Shown piece after piece: positions 26,214 through 34,880 of a stretch of 64,000 nucleotides of DNA. The notes under the pieces are model-generated. The model saw only the letters and a list, made by a program, of their open reading frames with translations. It had not been told where the DNA came from and did not search any database. The stretch lies in contig JAYPHU010000018.1 in NCBI GenBank assembly GCA_038127535.1, forward strand, positions 1-64,000. Direction: 5' to 3'. Every line of letters begins with the position of its first letter. The stretch's first letter is position 1. The position numbers were made by a program, and so were the translations under genes. This DNA comes from JAYPHU01 sp038127535. Lineage in GTDB: Bacteria; Pseudomonadota; Alphaproteobacteria; Rhodospirillales; UBA2165.

Positions 26214-26756
26214 ATGAATACGATCCAGGAAATCGAACAAGAGCAGATTGCCAAACTGACCGAGGGCAAGGACGTGCCTGAATTCGCGCCGGGCGATACG
26301 CTCCGGGTCAATGTGAAGGTGATCGAAGGCACGCGGGAGCGGATCCAGGCGTTCGAGGGCATGTGCATCGCCCGCAAGAACGATGGGCTGCATTCCTCCT
26401 TCACCGTGCGCAAACTGTCCTACGGCGAAGGCGTGGAGCGGGTATTCCCGGTCTACTCCCCGAACGTGGATAGTGTTGAAGTGGTGCGCCGAGGTGATGT
26501 CCGCCGGGCCAAGCTTTACTATCTACGGGGCCGACAAGGCAAGCGCGCCCGGATCGCCGAGCGGACCGACGGTTACGCCGCCAAGCTTAGTGCCGCAGAG
26601 CGTCAGATGGCCGCCGACGCCAAGGCCGCCGCCAACGCCGCCCAGGCCGAAGCCATGGGCATGGAAGAGGAGCTGGCGACGCCGCCGGTGGAGGAACAAG
26701 TCGAGGACCAGGTCACCGAAACGGCGGCCGAGGAAGAAACCAAGTCCGAAGACTAG
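26214..26756 (+). CDS. rplS: 50S ribosomal protein L19 with acidic tail
   Basis: A 180-aa protein; L19 itself takes the first 120 or so residues (DTLRVNVKVIEGTRERIQAF, YSPNVDSVEVVRRGDVRRAK, YYLRGRQGKRARIAER). The remaining 55-60 residues form an Ala/Glu-rich tail ending EEETKSED. L19 lies at the 30S-50S interface. Like S16 in the same operon, it is clearly longer than the usual 115-130 residues. It follows trmD after 14 bp and precedes leuC by 38 bp, so leucine genes may be read from the same transcript. Confidence 0.96.
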   Translation: MNTIQEIEQEQIAKLTEGKDVPEFAPGDTLRVNVKVIEGTRERIQAFEGMCIARKNDGLHSSFTVRKLSYGEGVERVFPVYSPNVDSVEVVRRGDVRRAKLYYLRGRQGKRARIAERTDGYAAKLSAAERQMAADAKAAANAAQAEAMGMEEELATPPVEEQVEDQVTETAAEEETKSED

Positions 26757-26794
26757 GTCGCCGGTCTGACTAATTATTAAGTGGGAAGCGGATC

Positions 26795-28201
26795 ATGAGT
26801 GAGTCGAAGACTCTGTACGACAAAATCTGGGAAGCCCATCTGGTGGATGTGCGCGATGACGGCACGTGTCTGATGTATATCGACCGTCATCTGATCCACG
26901 AGGTAACCAGCCCGCAGGCGTTTGAAGGATTACGCAACACGGGGCGCAAGGTGCGCCGGCCCGACCTCACCTTGGCCGTGGCCGATCACAACGTGCCGAC
27001 CTCCGACCGCTCCAAGGGCGTTGATGACGAGGAGTCCCGGATTCAGCTCGAAGTTCTCGAACAGAACTGTAAAGAGTTCGGCATCGAGTATTACGGCATG
27101 GACGATATCCGCCAGGGCATTTGTCACGTCATCGGGCCGGAGCAGGGCTTTACCCTGCCGGGCACGACCATGGTCTGCGGCGATTCCCACACTGCCACCC
27201 ACGGCGCGTTCGGCGTGTTGGCCTTCGGCATCGGCACGTCCGAGGTGGAGCATACGCTGGCCACCCAGACCATGATCCAGACCAAGGCCAAGAACATGCG
27301 GATCACGGTGGATGGCGAACTGCCGCTGGGTGTCACCGCCAAGGATATGATCCTGGCCATCATCGGCGAGATCGGCACGGCCGGCGGCACCGGCTGCGTG
27401 GTCGAGTTCGCCGGCGAAGCCGTCCGCAATCTCTCGGTCGAAGGCCGGATGACCATGTGCAATATGACCATCGAGGGCGGCGCCCGCGCCGGTCTCGTGG
27501 CGCCGGACGAAAAGACCTTCGCCTATCTCGAAGGCCGGCCCAAGTCGCCCAAGGGCGCTGCCTGGGAAGCGGCCGTCGAGTATTGGAAGACGCTGCACAC
27601 GGACGACGGCGCGAAATTTGATATCGAGGTGACCCTGAAGGCCGAGGATATCGTGCCGCAGGTGACCTGGGGCACCAGCCCGGAAGACGTGCTGCCGATC
27701 ACCGGCGCGGTGCCGAACCCTGCTGACGAAAGTGATCCCAACCGCCGCACCAAGATGGAGCGGTCGCTGGAATATATGGGTCTGGAACCGGGCATGCCGC
27801 TCAACGAGATCAAGATCGACCGCATGTTCATTGGGTCCTGCACCAACAGCCGGATCGAAGACTTGCGCGCCGCAGCCGAAGTGGCCAAGGGTCGCAAGGT
27901 TGCCGACACGGTCAGCGCCATGGTGGTGCCGGGCTCCGGACTGGTGAAGGAACAGGCGGAACAGGAAGGGCTCGATAAAATCTTTATCGAGGCCGGGTTC
28001 GACTGGCGGGAGCCGGGCTGCTCCATGTGCCTGGCCATGAACGCGGACAAACTGGCGCCGGGCGAACGCTCGGCGTCCACGTCGAACCGGAACTTCGAAG
28101 GCCGGCAGGGTCCCGGCGGGCGCACCCATCTGGTGAGCCCGGCCATGGCCGCGGCGGCTGCAATTGCCGGTCATCTGGCCGATATCCGGGACCTGGATTA
28201 G
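26795..28201 (+). CDS. leuC: 3-isopropylmalate dehydratase large subunit
   Basis: A 468-aa aconitase-superfamily enzyme subunit carrying the [4Fe-4S] cluster. Visible are VCGDSHTATHGAFG, the first ligand in FIGSCTNSRIEDLRAA and the other two in PGCSMCLAMN. With LeuD it isomerises 2-isopropylmalate to 3-isopropylmalate in leucine synthesis. It is 10 bp from leuD, then leuB, giving a leuCDB unit without leuA. Family length is normal. Confidence 0.97.
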   Translation: MSESKTLYDKIWEAHLVDVRDDGTCLMYIDRHLIHEVTSPQAFEGLRNTGRKVRRPDLTLAVADHNVPTSDRSKGVDDEESRIQLEVLEQNCKEFGIEYYGMDDIRQGICHVIGPEQGFTLPGTTMVCGDSHTATHGAFGVLAFGIGTSEVEHTLATQTMIQTKAKNMRITVDGELPLGVTAKDMILAIIGEIGTAGGTGCVVEFAGEAVRNLSVEGRMTMCNMTIEGGARAGLVAPDEKTFAYLEGRPKSPKGAAWEAAVEYWKTLHTDDGAKFDIEVTLKAEDIVPQVTWGTSPEDVLPITGAVPNPADESDPNRRTKMERSLEYMGLEPGMPLNEIKIDRMFIGSCTNSRIEDLRAAAEVAKGRKVADTVSAMVVPGSGLVKEQAEQEGLDKIFIEAGFDWREPGCSMCLAMNADKLAPGERSASTSNRNFEGRQGPGGRTHLVSPAMAAAAAIAGHLADIRDLD

Positions 28202-28211
28202 GAGCTGAGAT

Positions 28212-28817
28212 ATGGAAAAATTCACCAAACTCGAAGCCGTTGCCGCCCCATTGCCCCTGATCAATGTCGATACCGACATGATCATCCCGGCGCGGTTTTT
28301 GAAAACCATCGTGCGTTCGGGCCTGGGCAAGAACCTGTTCGATACGCTGCGCTACGACGCCAACGGCGAGGAGCGGGAAGACTTTGTGCTGAACAAGCCG
28401 GCCTACCGCAACGCGGAAATCCTGGTGACCGGCAAGAATTTCGGCTGCGGGTCAAGCCGCGAACATGCCCCCTGGGCGCTGGACGATTTCGGCATCCGCT
28501 GTGTGATCGCGCCGGACTTCGCTGACATTTTTTATAACAACAGCTTCAAGAACGGCATTCTCCTGATCAAGCTGCCGCAGGAAGATGTGGACCGGCTGAT
28601 GGAAGGCGCGGAGAAGGGCGCCAACGCCAAGTTCACGGTGGACCTGGAAAACCAGGAAATCACCATGCCGGACGGTGAGAGCATCTCGTTCGATGTGGAT
28701 CCGTTCAAAAAATACTGCCTGCTGAACGGGTTCGACGATATCGGGCTCACCATGCAGAAAGAGGATCAAATCTCCGACTTCGAAGCGAAGCAAAAAGCAT
28801 CGCAACCTTGGAATTAA
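28212..28817 (+). CDS. leuD: 3-isopropylmalate dehydratase small subunit
   Basis: The 201-aa swivel-domain subunit has VDTDMIIPARFLKTI near the N-terminus and the substrate-loop motif FGCGSSREHAPWALDDFG. It pairs with LeuC. GAGCTGAG precedes the ATG at 28212. Length is normal for the proteobacterial type. Confidence 0.97.
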   Translation: MEKFTKLEAVAAPLPLINVDTDMIIPARFLKTIVRSGLGKNLFDTLRYDANGEEREDFVLNKPAYRNAEILVTGKNFGCGSSREHAPWALDDFGIRCVIAPDFADIFYNNSFKNGILLIKLPQEDVDRLMEGAEKGANAKFTVDLENQEITMPDGESISFDVDPFKKYCLLNGFDDIGLTMQKEDQISDFEAKQKASQPWN

Positions 28818-28856
28818 TCGACGCGTAATACTTCAAGCAGAATTGGAATCAAGACA

Positions 28857-29966
28857 GTGGCTGCAAACAAAAAACTTCTTTTTCTCCCGGGCGACGGGAT
28901 CGGTCCCGAAGTGATGACCGAGGTGCGCCGGGTGATCGACTGGATGGATCGGCGCCGGACCGTCAGCTTCGACATTACCGAAGGCCTGATCGGCGGCGCG
29001 GCAATCGACGAGACAGGCGTGCCCTTCCCGGATGAAACCTTGGAAGCGGCGCACGACTCCGACGCCGTGCTGATGGGCGCGGTCGGCGGTCCCAAGTGGG
29101 AGAGCTTGCCCTTCGAAGTCCAGCCGGAACGGGGCCTGCTGGCCATCCGCAAGGAGATGGGCTTGTTTGCGAATTTGCGTCCGGCGCTGGTGTTCGATGC
29201 ACTGGCCGAAGCTTCGACCCTGAAGCTCGACGTAGTGAAGGGCTTGGATATTATGATTGTCCGGGAACTCACCGGCGGCATTTACTTTGGTGAGCCCCGA
29301 GGAATCGAGGAATTGCCCGACGGCACCAAGCGCGGTTTCAACACGCTGACCTATACAACGGGTGAGGTGGAACGCATCGGCCGCGTGGCTTGCGATTTGG
29401 CTTTGAAGCGGAACAAGCGGGTCTGCTCTATTGACAAGGCCAACGTGCTGGAAACCACGGTCATGTGGCGGGAAGCCATGGAAGGCATCAAGGGCGAATA
29501 CCCCGAGGTGGAGATGAGCCACATGTATGTGGACAACGCCGCCATGCAGCTTGTGCGCAACCCGAAACAGTTCGACGTGGTGGTCACCACCAACATGTTC
29601 GGTGATATCCTGTCCGACTGTGCGGCGATGCTGACGGGGTCGCTGGGCATGTTGCCCTCGGCTTCCCTCGGTGCGCGGGATGACAGCGGCCGCCGCCCGG
29701 CGCTCTTCGAGCCCGTACACGGCAGCGCGCCCGATATTACCGGCCAGGGCCTCGCCAATCCCCTGGCCACCATTCTCAGCTATTCCATGCTGCTGCGCTA
29801 TTCCTTCGATCTGTCGGAGGATGCGGATTTGGTCGATCAGGCGGTGCAAAATGTCCTGGATAGCGGTTTGCGAACCCCGGACATCATGCAGGACGGCAAA
29901 GCCAAGGTGTCAACCACCACCATGGGTGAAGCCATCGTCGCCGAGCTGGATAAACTGGCGGCTTAA
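28857..29966 (+). CDS. leuB: 3-isopropylmalate dehydrogenase
   Basis: The 369-aa NAD-dependent beta-decarboxylating dehydrogenase starts at a GTG (28857) and reads MAANKKLLFLPGDGIGPEVM. Motifs include ELTGGIYFGEPRG (substrate), VDNAAMQLVRNPKQFDVVVT and FEPVHGSAPDITGQGLANPL (NAD site). It makes 2-oxoisocaproate, the last specific step before leucine. No alternative ATG gives the N-terminal glycine loop, so the GTG is needed. Confidence 0.96.
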   Translation: MAANKKLLFLPGDGIGPEVMTEVRRVIDWMDRRRTVSFDITEGLIGGAAIDETGVPFPDETLEAAHDSDAVLMGAVGGPKWESLPFEVQPERGLLAIRKEMGLFANLRPALVFDALAEASTLKLDVVKGLDIMIVRELTGGIYFGEPRGIEELPDGTKRGFNTLTYTTGEVERIGRVACDLALKRNKRVCSIDKANVLETTVMWREAMEGIKGEYPEVEMSHMYVDNAAMQLVRNPKQFDVVVTTNMFGDILSDCAAMLTGSLGMLPSASLGARDDSGRRPALFEPVHGSAPDITGQGLANPLATILSYSMLLRYSFDLSEDADLVDQAVQNVLDSGLRTPDIMQDGKAKVSTTTMGEAIVAELDKLAA

Positions 29967-30006
29967 CCCGGAACACGCGCCCCGAACTCTTGAATCTGAA
30001 CCAAAA

Positions 30007-30038
30007 GGGGCGTAAACGAACGCCCCTTGCGGGGTTTT
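30007..30038 (+). terminator. Overlapping hairpins between leuB and asd
   Basis: GGGGCGT-AAACGA-ACGCCCC (30007-30026) is a strong 7-bp stem. Its right arm can instead pair with the next four G's (CCCC-TTGC-GGGG, 30023-30034) to make a shorter hairpin directly followed by TTTT. The two structures exclude each other, which resembles an anti-terminator/terminator pair. A further 6-bp inverted repeat (CTTGAA/TTCAAG) lies at 30055-30074 before asd. A leuB terminator or an asd attenuator are both possible. Confidence 0.5.
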
Positions 30039-30116
30039 GCGTGCAAACGCATCACTTGAAGAGAGTTTTTCAAGGCGGCGAAGGACTTGTTTTCAAAGAG
30101 GTTTTGGAGAAGATAA

Positions 30117-31148
30117 ATGAGTATTAAGTATGCCGTGGTAGGCGCCACGGGAAATGTCGGACGGGAAATGCTGCAGATTTTGGCAGAGCGCGATGTGCCC
30201 GCGAATGCCGTGACCGCCGTGGCCTCCGTCCGGTCCGCCGGGGCCGAAGTGTCCTATGGCGAAGATGACGTGCTGAAGGTCCATAATCTGGATGACTTCA
30301 ATTTTGAAGGCACCGACATTGTTCTCTCCAGCGCCGGCGCCTCCATCTCCGAGCAATTCGCGCCGCGCGCCGCTGATGCCGGCGCCGTGGTGATCGATAA
30401 CACGTCCCGCTTCCGGATGGAGCCCGACGTGCCCTTGGTCGTGCCGGAAGTGAACCCGGAAGCCATCGCCCAGTACCGTCAGCGCAATATCATCGCTAAT
30501 CCCAACTGCTCCACCATTCAGATGGTGGTGGCTTTGAAGCCGTTGCATGACGCGGCCGGCATCCGCCGGGTGGTGGTCTCCACCTATCAGTCCGTATCGG
30601 GCGCCGGCAAGGCGGGCATGGACGAGCTGTTCAATCAGACCCGCGGGGTCTACATGAACGAACCGGAGAACAAGTTTCAGGAAAAGTTCACCAAGCCGAT
30701 CGCCTTCAACGTCATCCCTCATATTGACGTGTTCATGGAGGACGGCTCGACGAAAGAAGAGTGGAAAATGATGGTCGAGACCAAGAAGATTCTCGACCCG
30801 TATATCCAGGTGCACGCCACCTGCGTCAGGGTGCCGGTATTTATCGGTCACGCCGAGGCGGTGAATATCGAGCTGGAAACACCACTGGATGCGGACGAGG
30901 CGCGGGCTTTGCTGCGCGAAGCGCCGGGCGTTGCCCTGGTCGATCACCGGGAGGACGAAGGCTATGTCACGCCATCGGAATGCGCCGGCGAGGACCCGGT
31001 CTATGTCAGCCGGGTGCGGGAAGACCCGACCATCGAAAACGGGCTGAGCCTGTGGGTAGTCTCCGACAACCTTCGCAAGGGCGCCGCGCTCAACACGGTG
31101 CAGATCGCTGAAACCCTGACCGCCAGCTATATGGATCGCGCGGCTTGA
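30117..31148 (+). CDS. asd: Aspartate-semialdehyde dehydrogenase
   Basis: The 343-aa NADPH-dependent enzyme turns aspartyl phosphate into aspartate semialdehyde, the branch point to lysine, DAP, threonine and methionine. The nucleotide loop is VGATGNVGREML, the catalytic cysteine is in IANPNCSTIQMVVALKPLHD, and the substrate histidine region is RVPVFIGHAEAVN. GGAGAAGATAA precedes the ATG. The 150-bp gap to leuB contains the hairpins described separately. Confidence 0.97.
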   Translation: MSIKYAVVGATGNVGREMLQILAERDVPANAVTAVASVRSAGAEVSYGEDDVLKVHNLDDFNFEGTDIVLSSAGASISEQFAPRAADAGAVVIDNTSRFRMEPDVPLVVPEVNPEAIAQYRQRNIIANPNCSTIQMVVALKPLHDAAGIRRVVVSTYQSVSGAGKAGMDELFNQTRGVYMNEPENKFQEKFTKPIAFNVIPHIDVFMEDGSTKEEWKMMVETKKILDPYIQVHATCVRVPVFIGHAEAVNIELETPLDADEARALLREAPGVALVDHREDEGYVTPSECAGEDPVYVSRVREDPTIENGLSLWVVSDNLRKGAALNTVQIAETLTASYMDRAA

Positions 31149-31171
31149 GGGTTTTATTTTGTTTAGGTGGG

Positions 31172-31217
31172 TCCACGGGTCACGGCTGCGCCGGCCCGTG
31201 GATGACTAATTTTTTTC
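31172..31217 (+). repeat. Dispersed palindromic repeat, also terminator-like, after asd
   Basis: TCCACGGG...CCCGTGGA forms an 8-bp stem (31172-31179 with 31195-31202) around TCACGGCTGCGCCGG, followed 8 nt later by seven T. The core (GGTCACGGCTGCGCCGGCCCGTGGATGAC) recurs almost unchanged at 58808-58842. It belongs to the same class as the palindromes at 51090-51166 and 63428-63457. It may end asd transcription. Confidence 0.65.
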
Positions 31218-31909
31218 TCGACTGCACTGATAGTCATGCGCGGACCGATCCGTGGGATCGTGATCAGCGTACCCATATTTAAACCGCATTTATTGAAAAA
31301 AATAAGGAGGCGCCAGGCACTCGGGGCCTGGGATCCCCTTGTGACGCATCGCGGCGGCGATGCTCCTGACGCCTCATAGAGCCGGCCAGGCTCCGTGTAC
31401 ACTCGACAATTCTCACCGTCCCGTCCCGCGCTTACCCTTGGGAGAGAGACCACACGAACCGGACGGGGAAACCCGCCGAACCCGAACCGTTGCCGGCCCG
31501 GCCGCAGCTGGTTTCTCAAAGGCGGGCCAACTCTGACCTCTGACATAGCCGGTAATGCGATTCGGTTTTCCTTGGTCAGGCCACCAAAGCAGATCCGTCT
31601 CGCATGTCCCTGTCCGCGGATCAAAGACCCGCATCCCAGAACCCCGACGGTCGCTGCGTCGCGAAGACGAAGCACCCCGCCTCGCAAACAGCCGTTTTCG
31701 TCGTCACGTCCCCGTCTGGAGCCGGCGCTGGCGCACCCGCCGGAGGATATGAGACGCGGGTCCCGAAGAACCAACACGCCGAATGCTGCTGTCCGCACAC
31801 CGGAACAACCCCTATTCAAGACCGAAGCCCTGGATCGGACCTGTTCCGACCGCTCTTTCCCGCTGCCTGTACGTACCCGAAGGCACGCTGCCAACTAGCG
31901 AAAATTCGC
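31218..31909. other. C-rich, apparently non-coding block
   Basis: About 0.7 kb without a convincing gene. The plus strand is visibly C-richer than G (for example CTCACCGTCCCGTCCCGCGC), opposite to neighbouring plus-strand genes. Open frames exist on both strands (minus 31894-31163, plus 31395-31898), but their translations are Arg/Pro/Gly/Ser-rich, lack motifs and have no good start signals. A Shine-Dalgarno-like AAGGAGG at 31303-31309 is followed by a hairpin (CCAGGC/GCCTGG, 31313-31331), not a start codon. I do not recognise RNase P, tmRNA or SRP RNA signatures in it. Confidence 0.4.
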
Positions 31910-32110
31910 TGTGAGAACGCTTTTGCGTACAACAAATATTTTTAACAAGAGACGATTTTCTTTCAATAAAAAAAGCGTATATTATTTAAATATTCTGTGT
32001 ATAAGTTAGAATAAATTACACATGTGACGCACAATTTATCCACAAAAATATTCACAGAAAAATTTTATTTAAATAATGCCTATGTATTATTTTTTTAATT
32101 TACTATAGTT
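31910..32110. other. Very AT-rich segment with DnaA-box matches (oriC-like)
   Basis: About 200 bp are roughly four-fifths A+T by eye, in a GC-rich genome. It has a perfect TTATCCACA at 32036-32044, a TTATACACA on the minus strand at 32004-31996 (both fit TTATNCACA), and ATATTCACA at 32048-32056 with one mismatch. Runs such as TTATTTAAATATT and TTTTATTTAAATAAT could serve as an unwinding element. Typical alphaproteobacterial origin neighbours (hemE, mnmG, parAB, dnaA) are not in the window, so an AT-rich sdh regulatory region is the main alternative. Confidence 0.35.
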
Positions 32111-32173
32111 CCCAGTAGATGGTGGTGTGTTGACAGGAGTATTCAGCCTTCCATTTGAAGCGAGTGCGTTGCG

Positions 32174-32202
32174 TTGACTTGGCACTTGCGAGGGTCTAAA
32201 CC
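32174..32202 (+). promoter_or_regulatory. Possible sdh promoter
   Basis: TTGACT (32174-32179) with a 17-bp spacer to TAAACC (32197-32202), about 70 bp before sdhC. A second TTGACA occurs at 32130-32135 but without a matching -10. The -10 match is weak, so the call is tentative. Confidence 0.35.
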
Positions 32203-32269
32203 AGATCATAAATAATAACTGGTGTTTCCCGGAGAATTCGGGGTCTTTAAATAACGCGGGGCAATGATC

Positions 32270-32659
32270 ATGACTCAGGGGAACCGACCTCTTTCACCCC
32301 ACCTGACTATCTATCGTCCACAAATTACGTCGATTCTGTCCATTAGCCACCGAATCACCGGTTGCGCGCTGGCGGTGGGCGCTTTGGTATTAGCCTATTG
32401 GATCAATGCGGCGGCCTACGGACCTGAGGCGTTCGAGCGGATGCAGGATATGCAGTCCCACTGGTTCGGGCGGTTGTTGCTGTTCGGCTGGACGTTTTGT
32501 CTGTTTTACCATCTGTGTAACGGCATCCGGCATCTATGTTGGGATGCGGGCTGGGGCTTCGATTTGCCCCAGGTGCGTATGACCGGATGGCTAGTGGTGG
32601 TAGCGTCCATCGCATTGACGCTGATTAGCTGGGCAGCCGGCTACGGCATGTTGGGCTGA
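32270..32659 (+). CDS. sdhC: Succinate dehydrogenase cytochrome b556 subunit
   Basis: The 129-aa membrane subunit of complex II has three transmembrane helices. The N-terminal motif RPLSPHLTIYRPQITSILSI contains the conserved family signature. SHRITGCAL includes quinone-site residues, and the haem ligand histidine lies in FYHLCNGIRHLCWD. An ATG at 32264 is also possible (two more residues). First gene of sdhCDAB; 12 bp to sdhD. Confidence 0.95.
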   Translation: MTQGNRPLSPHLTIYRPQITSILSISHRITGCALAVGALVLAYWINAAAYGPEAFERMQDMQSHWFGRLLLFGWTFCLFYHLCNGIRHLCWDAGWGFDLPQVRMTGWLVVVASIALTLISWAAGYGMLG

Positions 32660-32671
32660 GGGGGACAAGTG

Positions 32672-33052
32672 ATGAGCTTAAGATCCGATCTCGGTAAAGT
32701 TCGCGGCCTCGGTTCCGCCAAAGAGGGAACATCTCATTGGTGGATGCAGCGCATTACGGCTGTCGCCCTGGTGCCCCTGTCCATCTGGTTTGTGATTACC
32801 GCGTCCGGCCTTGTCGGGATTGATCAGGCGGGATTCAAGGTCTGGCTGAACGAACCGGGCAATATGCTGATGCTGATTCTGTTTATCGGCGCGCTATTCT
32901 ATCATATGCAGCTCGGCCTACAGGTGGTGATCGAGGATTATGTCCATGGCGAGAAAGCCAAAGTGATCTCGCTGGTGTTGAATTTGTTTGTGGCGATCTT
33001 TTTCGGAGGGTCTTCGATCATCGCCATCCTTAAAGTTGCCTTCGGAGGCTGA
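32672..33052 (+). CDS. sdhD: Succinate dehydrogenase membrane anchor subunit
   Basis: The 126-aa second membrane anchor has three helices and the family N-terminus SDLGKVRGLGSAKEGTSHWW. It carries the haem-ligand histidine in LFYHMQLGLQVVIEDYVHGE. Start at ATG 32672 (a GTG lies immediately before). It helps bind haem b and ubiquinone together with SdhC. Followed by sdhA after 6 bp. Confidence 0.94.
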   Translation: MSLRSDLGKVRGLGSAKEGTSHWWMQRITAVALVPLSIWFVITASGLVGIDQAGFKVWLNEPGNMLMLILFIGALFYHMQLGLQVVIEDYVHGEKAKVISLVLNLFVAIFFGGSSIIAILKVAFGG

Positions 33053-33058
33053 GGACCC

Positions 33059-34849
33059 ATGGCTCAAGCATACGAAATTATCGACCATACCCATGACGTT
33101 CTCGTCGTCGGCGCCGGTGGGGCGGGGCTTCGCGCCACCCTCGGCATGACGGCGGCCGGCCTATCGACGGCCTGCGTCACCAAAGTGTTCCCGACCAGAA
33201 GCCACACAGTCGCCGCCCAGGGCGGTGTCGGCGCGGCGCTCGGCAATATGCAGGAAGATTCCTGGCAGTGGCACATGTATGACACTGTCAAGGGCGCTGA
33301 CTGGCTAGGCGATCAGGACGCCATTGAATATATGTGCCGCGAAGCGGTGCCGGCGGTCTACGAGCTGGAGCATTTCGGCGTGCCGTTCTCGCGCACGGAT
33401 GAAGGCAAGATTTACCAGCGGCCTTTCGGCGGCCATATGAAGAACTATGGCGAAGCGCCGGTGGAACGCGCCTGCGCGGCGGCCGACCGGACGGGTCACG
33501 CTATCCTGCACACGCTGTATCAGCAGTGTCTTAAATATAATGCGGAGTTCTTTATCGAATACTTCGCCATCGATCTGATCATGGACGATGTCGGTGCCTG
33601 CCGGGGAATCATGGCATGGAACCTGATGGACGGCACGTTGCACAGGTTCCTGGCGCAGACCACCGTGCTGGCGACCGGCGGCTATGGCCGGTCCTATTTC
33701 TCTTGCACCTCGGCGCACACGTGCACCGGTGACGGCAACGCCATGGTGGCGCGGGCCGGCCTGCCGCTCCAGGATATGGAGTTCGTGCAGTTCCACCCGA
33801 CCGGCATCTACGGCTCCGGTTGTCTGATCACCGAGGGCGCCCGCGGCGAGGGCGGCTATCTCACCAATTCCGAGGGCGAGGCCTTCATGGAACGTTATGC
33901 GCCGACCGCCAAGGACTTGGCATCCCGCGATGTGGTGAGCCGGTCCATGACCGTGGAAATCCGCGAAGGCCGGGGCGTCGGCGCGGACAGTGATCATATC
34001 TTCCTGCACCTGGAACATTTGGGCGGCGATGTGCTGCACAAGCGTCTGCCGGGTATTACTGAGACGGCGAAGATTTTCTCCGGCGTCGATGCGACCAAGG
34101 AGCCGATCCCGGTTTTGCCGACAGTGCACTACAATATGGGCGGCGTGCCGACCAACTATCACGGCGAAGTGCTGCGCCCGACGGCGGACGATCCGGACGC
34201 GGTTTGTCCGGGCCTGATGGCGATCGGCGAAGCGGCTTGTGTCTCCGTGCACGGCGCCAATCGTCTTGGCACTAACTCGCTCTTGGACATTGTTGTGTTC
34301 GGTAGGGCGGCGGCGATCCGCGCGTCAGAGACAGTCAAGGCGGGCGAGGCGGTCAGGCCGGCCGACGACAATACGGGCGAGGCGGCGATTGCTCGCTTCG
34401 ACAAGTTGCGCCATGCGTCGGGCAGTCAGTCCACCGCCGATGTGCGCCTCAGCATGCAGCGGGTGATGCAGAACAATGCAGCGGTGTTCCGCACGTCCGA
34501 AGTGCTGTCGGAAGGCTGCACCCTGATCGATGAGCAGGTGAAAAACATGGCCGACCTCAAGGTCAGCGACCGGTCGCTGGTCTGGAATTCCGATCTGGTG
34601 GAGACCTTGGAGCTTGAGAACCTGATGGCGTGTTCCATCACCACCATGTACTCGGCCGAGGCCCGCAAGGAATCCCGGGGCGCTCACGCCCACGAGGATT
34701 ATCCGGACCGGGACGACGACAATTGGATGAAGCACACGTTGTCGTGGCTATCCGACGATTGGAAGGTGAAGCTGGATTATCGTCCGGTGCACACTTACAC
34801 GCTGACCGACGAGGTCGAGTATATTGAACCCAAGGCACGCGTTTACTAG
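33059..34849 (+). CDS. sdhA: Succinate dehydrogenase flavoprotein subunit
   Basis: The 596-aa FAD-binding subunit has the dinucleotide fold VLVVGAGGAGLRATLGM, the covalent-FAD histidine in TRSHTVAAQGGVGAALGN, and substrate-site motifs FHPTGIYGSGCLITEGARGE and NMGGVPTNYHGEV. The C-terminal capping region ends DYRPVHTYTLTDEVEYI. It oxidises succinate to fumarate and passes electrons to SdhB. Length is normal. Confidence 0.97.
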   Translation: MAQAYEIIDHTHDVLVVGAGGAGLRATLGMTAAGLSTACVTKVFPTRSHTVAAQGGVGAALGNMQEDSWQWHMYDTVKGADWLGDQDAIEYMCREAVPAVYELEHFGVPFSRTDEGKIYQRPFGGHMKNYGEAPVERACAAADRTGHAILHTLYQQCLKYNAEFFIEYFAIDLIMDDVGACRGIMAWNLMDGTLHRFLAQTTVLATGGYGRSYFSCTSAHTCTGDGNAMVARAGLPLQDMEFVQFHPTGIYGSGCLITEGARGEGGYLTNSEGEAFMERYAPTAKDLASRDVVSRSMTVEIREGRGVGADSDHIFLHLEHLGGDVLHKRLPGITETAKIFSGVDATKEPIPVLPTVHYNMGGVPTNYHGEVLRPTADDPDAVCPGLMAIGEAACVSVHGANRLGTNSLLDIVVFGRAAAIRASETVKAGEAVRPADDNTGEAAIARFDKLRHASGSQSTADVRLSMQRVMQNNAAVFRTSEVLSEGCTLIDEQVKNMADLKVSDRSLVWNSDLVETLELENLMACSITTMYSAEARKESRGAHAHEDYPDRDDDNWMKHTLSWLSDDWKVKLDYRPVHTYTLTDEVEYIEPKARVY

Positions 34850-34880
34850 GCCCGCGAGTAGATAAGAACGGATTAGAACA

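Noticed and set aside
31163..31894. 243-codon minus-strand frame in the asd-sdhC gap
   Set aside because: Arg/Gly/Ser-rich translation without motif, RBS or homologous pattern; it runs through the dispersed repeat, so it is treated as non-coding.
31395..31898. 167-codon plus-strand frame in the same gap
   Set aside because: Arg/Pro/Thr-rich, no domain and no convincing start; overlaps an equally open frame on the other strand.
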